Origin: Paraherbaspirillum soli
GTDB taxonomy: Bacteria; Pseudomonadota; Gammaproteobacteria; Burkholderiales; Burkholderiaceae_D
Assembly (NCBI RefSeq): GCF_042654985.1
Contig: NZ_JBHSMT010000012.1
Location: forward strand, 1 to 64,000
Direction: 5' to 3'
Length of the DNA stretch: 64,000 bases
The notes under the pieces were generated by a model. It searched no databases, had not been told where the DNA came from, and saw nothing but the letters and a program-made list of their open reading frames with translations. Below, one piece after another: positions 8,801 through 17,800 of the stretch. The first letter of the stretch is position 1. The number at the start of each line of letters is the position of its first letter. Position numbers and translations under genes: made by a program.

Positions 8801-11800
8801 GCACTCGCTTCTGCGGGGTTCCCCCTTGCTGGATTACTTCGGGCACTATTTTCAACTGCCGAAACACAAAGGACACAGTTCCTGACGGGTTAACAGTCGC
8901 TGATCCCTGTGCCGCCGGCGGCGCCGTCCCCCGGCTAACGCTAGCCATGGTCGGCCCCATGGTCACATTGCCGCCAGTGAAATTGCTGCCCGCCTGCATC
9001 GTCAGGAACTGCTCGATGGTGGCCATGTTATGCGCACTCTTCATCGTCGGCTGATACGTCTCGACCAACTGGTTGCGGCGGTCGTAGACGCTGACCGTCA
9101 TATGAATGCCGCCGTCCGCAATCGCCTTCTGCACCACCGGATCGAGCGAAGCGCCTTGCGCCTGGCTGATCGCCAGGATTTGCGCCAAGCTCATATTTCT
9201 CAGGTCGGCTCCGGCCGACTGGATCAAGACCGTCGCGTTGCCGTTGGCGTCGTACAGATACGCCTTGGTGGCGCCGTCGCCGGCATTGGTTTTCCAGCGG
9301 CGGCCCTGGCTGTCGTATTCGGCAAACTCGGCGCTGCTGCCGTTGACGCCCCTGCCGACGATTTCGCCGTAGGCGTTGTAGCGGATCTCGTGCGTGTCGC
9401 CGGCGCTCCAGACGCCGGTAGCAGGGTCGCCGCTGACCAGCCATACGGTCTGCCGGAACACCTCGCGGTTGGCGGCGTCGTAGTGGGTCACGTTGACGTC
9501 GAGGCGCGCGCTGCCGTCGGATTTCTTGCTATAGATCTGCTCTTCCATCACGTTGCCGACCGCATCGCGCGCGTACCGCACGATGCCGTCGACATTTTGC
9601 GTCGCCTTGCTGTTGAGACGGCCGGCCGCATCGTAGGTGTACAGCGTGACGCGGTCGTCGGTATTGGTCTTGCCGCGCGCGATCGACTGCGTGACGTTGC
9701 CCAGGCCGTCGTAGACGGTGTCGGTGGTCGGCCGCACCAGCGTGCCCTGGAAGTCGGTAAAGCCGGCGCTTTGCACCCGCGTTTGCCGTCCCATCACATC
9801 GAACAGCCAATCGGTGACTTCGCCGTTGGCTTCGGTTTTTTCGGTGACGTTGCCGAGGCCATCGTAGGCGTAGCGCACGGTCGACGTCGCCGTCGCCGTG
9901 CTCAGCGCGCCTTTGGCGTCGAGGCTGGACGTGACCAGGTTGAGCCGGCTTTGTGTCAGCAAGCGGTTCAGGCGGTCGTAGCTGTAGGTCGTGATGCGGT
10001 CGTTGCCGTCGGCGCTGACGCTTTTCAGTAAATCGGCCAGGCTGCTGCTGGGGCTGGCCGGGGTGCTGATCTTGTTGGCATAGCGGGTTTCCTGCACCGC
10101 GCTGTCGTTCTGGTCGCGGCTCCAGACCGTCAGGTAATTCTCGGCGTCGACTTGCGCGATCTTCTTGCCGACCGCGTTGTAATACGACAGCGTCTGGTTG
10201 CCCAGGCCGTCGCTGTCGACGATCACGTTGCCGAGCGCATCGTATTGGCGCGCGGTGACGATCGCGCCGGTATAGATGTTGAGGTTGGTGCCGCCGACCG
10301 GGCGCTGGGCAAACGTGGCGCCGTTGACGGTCGATTGCACTTGGCGATTGTTTTTATCGTAGGTGTAATCGGTCTGGCGGCAGTTGACTTCGCTCGCCGC
10401 TTGCGGCGGTGCGCCGTTGACCGGCGCTGCGACCGGGTCGCCATAGATGCGGGCGCTGATCATATTGCTGGCGGCGTCGTAGTTCCAGGTCGACAAGGTG
10501 CCGGTCGCGCTCAACTCTTTGACCTTGCGGTCGGCCGCGTCGTAATACCAGCGGGTGCTCTGGCCGTTGGCATCGGTGTACGCCGTCTTGTTGCCGCGCG
10601 CATCGTAACTCCAGCTCTGGGTCGGCGTCACCGTCGGCCAGCCGCTGACGGTGCGAATCGAGAGCGGATCGCCGCTCTGGGTCAGCATGCGGTCGGCCTG
10701 GTCGTAACTGTAATGGGTGACGCGCTGCTCGGGCAAGCCGACCGCTTCGATCATCTGGGTCCGGTTGCCGCGCGCGTCGTAGCTGTAGCGCTTGACCACC
10801 GGCACCAGTACGCCGGCGCTATTGCGCGCGGTGATCGGCAAGGTCTCGCTCAACAGCAAGCCGCGCACATCGTAAGTGCTGGTGGTGATGCCGAGTACTT
10901 TGTTCTGGACGCTGATGCGGTTGCCGAAGCTGTCGTAGCCGTACAGTTCGTATCCGCCTTCGGCATCGATGCTCTTGGTCAGGCGGTCGTTCTGGTCGTA
11001 TTGCAGGCTCGTGCTCGCATCGGCGCTGCTAGCAACCAGCGTCGGCCGCATCGCGGTCGACAGCGTGCCGCTCACCGCATTGGCGTAGCGCGTGACCTGG
11101 GCCGGCTTGCCGGTGCCGGTGTAACTGGTCTGGGTCACATAGCCGAGCGGGTCGACTTGCAGCACGGCCCGGTTCAATTGATCGAAATAGAAGTAACCGG
11201 CATGGCCCAGCGGGTCGGTCACCTTGACCGCATTGCCGAACGCATCGTACTGGGTCGTGGTCACCGCAAACTGCGGCGTCTGGCCATCGGCGCCGTCGTT
11301 CAGCGGCACCGCGGTCGCAATTTTTCTGCCGGCGGCATCGAATTGCTGGGTGGTCGTATAGCCGCGCTCGTTGGTGATGCTGGTGACATTGCCGAGCGCG
11401 TCGTAGCCGTACGAGACGGTGGCCGCGGCCGATGTCCCGGCGGCTTTGGTTTGCTGCGTCAGGTGGCCGGCCAGATCGTAAGTATTGCGGGTGATCCGGT
11501 AGTCGACCGGCTGCGGCGTGGTCGGCTGCAAGGTCGCCGGTTTCCAGTCCGAAGGCGCCGTGGCGCCTGCCGCCACTTCTTCAAATTGCGCCCGCGTCGC
11601 AAACAGATAGGAATCGGCTTGGCCGGCATAGGTATTGTTCTTGCGCAGAATCGCCAGCACACTGACCGCGCCCGGCGGCGCCTTGCCACTGGTCACGATG
11701 CGCTTATAACTGTCCAGCTTGCTGCCGCCGACCCGCTCTTGCTGGGCGTCTTGCGAAGCGTCGCTCGCGGGCACCGCACTGATCGGCTTGCCGTCGGCGC

Positions 11801-14800
11801 CATACCACTCGAGGATCACTTCGGTGGTGGCGCGATGCGCGCCGACATAGGCCGAGAAGCTGTAACTGCAGCCTTCAGCCACCGGCAGCGATTGGTAGAT
11901 CTCTTGCCAACTGCCGGCCGGGCCGATCCCGGTTTGGCGCAAATAGTACGTCTGTTCGCCAAACACGCTCTGACCCACCGACCAATCGGCGCTCAGGTTG
12001 ACGCCTTTGATGTCGGCCTGCGCGCCCGACCCCAGGTACTTCCAGCCTTGTGGCACGCCATCAGTGCCGATGCTGGTAAAGCCGCCATTGCTCAGTTGAT
12101 TGATGCCGGGGCCGGCGCCGGTCGGCAGCTTCCAGGCCGACGGCGCGCTGACGCCTTCTGGCACCTCTTCAAACTGCGCCCGCGTCACAAACAGGTAAGA
12201 ATCGGCCTGGCCCGGATTGGTGTTTTCTTTACGCAGGATCGCATTGGCGCGCACTGCGCCAGCCGGCGCCCGGCCGGTCACGACGACCCGTTTGTAGCCG
12301 TATAGCGTGCTGCCGCCGACATATTCTTGATTGACGTCCTGCGATGCGGCCGTCGCCGGCGTGGTGCCAATCAACTTGCCGTCGGCGCCATACCATTCGA
12401 GCATCACTTCGCTGGTGGCGCGGTGCGCACCAACATAGGCCGAGAAGCTGTAGCTGCGGCCCTCGCTCACTGGAATCGTCTGGGCAATTTGCTGATAACT
12501 ATTGGCCGGGCCGATCCCGGTTTGATGCAGATAATAGGTCTGTTCGCCATACACGCTTTGACCGACCGACCAGTCGGCGCTCAGGTTGACGCCTTTGGCG
12601 TCGGCCGCAGCGCCGCTATCGCTGTAGCTCCAGTTCTGCGGCACGCCGTCGCTACCGATCTTGCTAAAGCCGCCGTTGAGCAATTGATTGCCGCTGCTCT
12701 CGGTGCCGGTGGCGCCGGCCGGTCGGGCGTACTCGATGGTGTTGATGATCTGGCCGGCGCCGTCGTACTGGTTTTGTTTGACGTAACCCACCGCATTGAT
12801 GCTGTAGGCCAGGCGGTTGGCGGCGTCGTAGATTTTCCTTTCAGTGACATCTTTTGACGCATCGGCATGCAATAGTGCTTGCACTTGTGCCGCGCTCAAG
12901 GCGCTGGCAACCGGAACGCCGATCGCTTGCGCATACCTGGTGCTTTGCGTCAGGTTGCCGTTGGCATCATAGGTCGATTGCGTCACGTAGCCAAGCGCGT
13001 CGATGCTGTAGCTCAGCCGGTTGGCCGCATCGAACACGTAATTGATGGTGACGTCGTGCGCCGCGTCCGGTTGCAACTGCGCCTGCATTTGCGCCATCGT
13101 CCAGCTGCCGCCGCTGCCGGTCACGGCCGCCAGTGGCGTCGCATAGCGAATGCTGCGCGTCACATTGCCATTGGCGTCGTAGATCCGTTGCGTGACGCCG
13201 CCCAGCGCATCGATTGCGTAGACTTGCCGGTTGCCGGCGTCGTACACGTAATTAGTCGTGCGGTCGGCGCTGTCGGTCTTGACCGCTGTCAGGTCGGTCG
13301 CTGCCGTCACCGGGACTGCCAGCGGCGTCGCGTAGGCGATCCGGCGCACGATGCTGCCGGCATTGTTGTAGACGTTCTGCGTCACATAGCCCAGCGCGTT
13401 GGCCGTGTAGATCAGCCGGTTGGCGGCATCGTAACGATTGAGCGTGTGCTGATCGCGGCTCGGATCGGCCAGCGTCGTCAGTTGTTGCGCGATGTTGGCA
13501 AGCGTTAGCGGCTGCGTGGTGGCGAGTGGCGTCGCGTAGGCGATCCGTTCGGAGGCATTGCCGTTGCCGTCGTAACGTTGTTCAACCACCGCGCCGGTGC
13601 CGTCGACCGTGTAGACCGCGCGCCCGGCCGCATCGTAGGCGATTTGCGTGACCAGGTCGTGCGCGGCGTCGGCCTGCGGCGTCGGCAGCGCACCGGTGTT
13701 GAACAGCGCCATGTCGTTGGCGTTGAGGCGATTGGCGTAAGCGATGCGCTTGATTGGATTGCCGTTGCCGTCGTAGCTGATGTGCGTGACGCCGCCAGTG
13801 CCGTCCACGCTCCAGCTCAGGCGGCCATCCTGGTCGTAGCGGCGGAATTGGCTGATGTCGTGCGCGGCGTCGGCGTGTAGCAGCGCTTGCACCTGCGCCA
13901 CGCTCAACGCGTCGGTATTGCTGTTTTGGGCGGCGATGGCGCCGCTCCAGCCGTCCGTGCCTTTGCGCATGTCGGCGTTCGGATTGAGCACGGCACCGGT
14001 GGCGGCGTCGATCAGCTGCATGTAGTCGACCTCGACTATGCCGCTGGCAGCAGGGTTGGCGTTGCTGTAGTTATAGAGCAAGAGCGGCGCCGCGGCCTTG
14101 GTCCCGGCAAAGAATTTATGCGGATCGTAGACCCCGGTCGACGGCGTGTATTCGCCGCTGATCGCGCCCTCGAACACTTGCCAGCCCATGTCCGGCGTCA
14201 GCTTGACATTGACCGCGCCGGCGTAAGAGAAAGTGCCGCCGGTCGTGTTGTAAACATCGGCGCCCTTGGCGTCTTTGGACGTCACGCCCAGATAAACGGA
14301 ACCCTCGCCAGTCACCTGACGCACTCTTGCCCGCACCACGTATTTCTTGCTGGTGTCGACCGGTACGGCGGCCGCGCCGCTGAAACCGCCCTGGCTGATC
14401 GCACTCAGGCGCAACGTCTTGCCATCGGTAGCGCCAACCGGCAGAGCGATGCCGATCGGCGTCGCATATTTGGTGACCTGCGTCAGATTGCCGTTGGCGT
14501 CAAAGAAATTCTGGCTGACACCGCCTTGCCCATCGATGGTAAACACCAGCCGGTCGTTGGCGTCGTACACATAGCGCGTGACGTTGCCGTTCGGATCGGT
14601 GACCGCAACCGGATTGCCTGTCTTGTCGTACGCGGTACGGGTGGTCAGATTCAATCCGCTAGCATCGACGTGCTGCTCGATGCGCCGTCCCAGCGCGTCG
14701 TACACGTACTGGGTCACGCCGCCATTCGGATTGGTCACGCTCAGCACATGGCCGGTGGCATCGTAGCTGTATTGGGTGGTCAGGTGCAGGCCGGCCGGAT

Positions 14801-17800
14801 CGACGATCTGGCTGACTTGCTGCCCTTTGAGGTCGAACTGGATTTGCGTGACGATGCCGCTGGCATCGGTGCTGCTGACTTGCTGGCCCTTGGCGTCGTA
14901 TTGATAGCTGGTGACCAGGTTCAGGCCGTTCGGGTCGAGCTGGCGCGTCAGCAAGCGGTTGGCGGCGTCGTAGCTATACGTGACTTGCTTACCATTGCCA
15001 TCGGTGCTCTGGATCAGGCGGTCGCTCGCATCGTAAGCATGCGAGGTCGTCAGGTTCAAGCTGCCGGCAGCGGTCGTGGTCGTCAGCAAGTTGCCGTCGA
15101 GGTCGTAGGCGTAAGTGGTGCTGTTGCCGTTGCCGTCCTGCAGCGCAATCTGTTGGCCGTGGGCGTTATAGCTGCGCACCGTGCTCACGCCTTCCGGCGT
15201 GGTCATCGTGATCTGACGATTGAAGGCGGTGTAGCTGTATTGGGTGGTCTTGCCGAGCTTGTCGGTCTGGCTCAACACATTGTCGAACGCGTCGTAGCTG
15301 GTCGTTGCGACCTGGTTCAGTCCATCGGTCTGGGTCACCACCCGGCCGTTGCGGTCGTAGCTGCGGCTGCGGCTGACGCCGTTGGCGTCGGTGCTGGCCA
15401 CCACCCGACCGAACGCGTCGTACTGCGATGCGCTGCTTTGGTTCAAGCCGCCGGCATCGCGCACCTCGGCCACAGCCAGGCCGCGCCGGTCATACGTGGT
15501 TTGCAGCAGCGCCGTGACCCCGGCCGCAATCGGCGTTTGCCGGGTCGTCAATTCGCCGAACGCGTTATAGCTGTAACTGCTGGCATTGCCGAGCGCATCG
15601 GTGCTCTTGCTCAACGCGCCGTTGGCTTGGTAGTCGAAGCGGCTGCGGCTGTCTTTGGCCGGATCGGCCAGCTGCGCCAGCGCATCCTTCAGCGCTTGCG
15701 TGACCAGGCCGCCGTTCAGGCCGGCCAGCATGGCGGCGCTGAGCCGGTTGCCGTAAGCGATGTTCTGGGTCTTGGCGCCGAACGCATCGTATTGGGTTTC
15801 TTGCACTTCGCCCAGCGCGTTGATGCTATGCGTCAGGCGGCCGTCGGCGTCATAGTAATAGCGGCTCTGGTTGCCGCTGGCGTCAAGCATGCCGATCCGC
15901 AGGCCGGTCGCGTCGTAGCTGTAGCGCACGCCTTGCGTCTGCCAGATCGCCTCGACCTTGGCCGCATCCGGATTGGCGCCCAGCGCGGCCAGTGCCGCGC
16001 TGCCGTTGGCCGACAAGGCCGCCGTCAGCCGCCCTTGCAGGTCGTAGCGATAGGCGCTGCTACGCTCGACGTTGGTGTCGCTCAGCTTGTTGCCCATCTG
16101 GTCGTAGCGCAGCGTCGTGCTTTCGCTGGCGCCGCCGGCCAGGGTGCGGGTGCTTTGCAGCAGGCGGCCGTCGGCGTCGTAGCGATAGCTCTCGCGCTGC
16201 AGCGCGCCCGGCTGCGTCAGCTGTCCTTGCACCCAGCGCTGGCCGCGGCTGCTTTGCGCCAGGCGGCCGGCTTCATCGTATTGGTAGTCGGTGACATAGC
16301 CTTCGCCGTCGATGCGCGAGCGCACCAGGCCGCGCGCGTCGTACACGGTGGCCGTGACGATGTCGTTGGCGCTGGTGACCGCCGGCACGTTGCTCCAGTC
16401 GGCTCTGGCCTGCGTCGCGCTAGAGGTCGCGGTGGCGTAGCGGACGGTTTGCGTGTTGCGGCCGGCGCCGTCGTAGCGGTATTCGGTCAGATAGCCTTCG
16501 CCATCCAGCACGAAGCGCAACTGGCCGTCCTTGTCGTAGGCGTTGCGGGTGATGCGGTCGGCGCCATTGGCGGCTGGGCTCGCATTGGCGGCAATCGGGT
16601 TGGCGCCAAAGGCGGTGAGGTCGATGGTCGTGCTGCGGCGGATCGTCTGCAGCAGCCGCGACGTGCCGTCGTAGCTGTAGTCGGTTACCGCGCCGGCCGC
16701 ATCGACCACCTTCAGCAAGCGGTTGGCGCTGTCGTACAAGCGCCATTCGCGCTGGTCGGTGCTAGCGGCGGCCGGCCGCACGCCGGCTTGCTCCAGCGTC
16801 AGCGCCGCCGGCTTGCCGTCGGCGCCGGTCAGGCTGGCCAAGGTGGCGGCCGGCACCAGCGTCGCATAGCGGATCGTCTGCGTCAGCTGGTTGTCGGCAT
16901 CGTAACGGTATTCGGTCAGCGTGCCGCCGGCGCTGATGTCGGCCGTCTTGCGACCGGCAGCATCGTACAGCAGGTAGCTGCGCGGGCCGTGGTTGTCGCT
17001 GATTTGGCGCAGCCGGCCGGCGGCGTCATAGACTTGCGTGGTTTGCGACAGCACCGTGCTGCCATTGGCTTCGGTGACGCCGACCAGTTCGCCGAAGCGG
17101 TTGTAGGTCGAGGTCCGGGTCAGGCCATTCGCCAGCGTGACCGTGGTGCGGTTATGGGCGTCGTCGATCTGGTACAAGGTCAGCGCACCGCCAGCGTCCG
17201 TGCTGCTCAGCAGCCGGCCCATGCCGTCATAGCTGAAGCGTTCGACCTGGCTGGCGTCGCTGGCGACCGCGCGCCGCTCCAGCAGGCGGCCGTACGGGTC
17301 GTAGACATAGCTGGTGCGCTGCACGTCGCCGCTGGCGCTGCTGCCGCTGCCGTCGGCCAGCAGTTGCGCATAGTGCGTCACTGCAGCGATGTTGCCGCGG
17401 AAGTCGTAGCTGGTATCGGTGCGGCTCGCCTGGCTCTTGTCGGCCAGCGCCGCCACCCATGCGGTCAGCGTCGCCTCGCCCAGCGTGCTGCTGTCGGCCA
17501 GTGCGCTGACGTCGTACTGGGCGCCGGCATAGCCGATCACCGAGACTTGCTGGCCGGCAGCGTTGTAGCGGTATTCGGTGACTCGCCCTTCGCCGCTGAC
17601 GGCGTAGCGCAAGTGGTTCTGCGCGTCGTAGACATAGCGTTTGGTGGCGCCATCGGCCGCCGCAGTCGTGCCGCTGGCGGCCTGCCGGTAGACGGTTTCG
17701 CTCAGCAGCTGGTTGTTGGCGCCGTAGCTGCGCTGGATCGTGTCGCCGGCCTGGTCGCGCTGGGTCAGCAGGTTGCCGTTGGCGTCATAGGTATAACTGA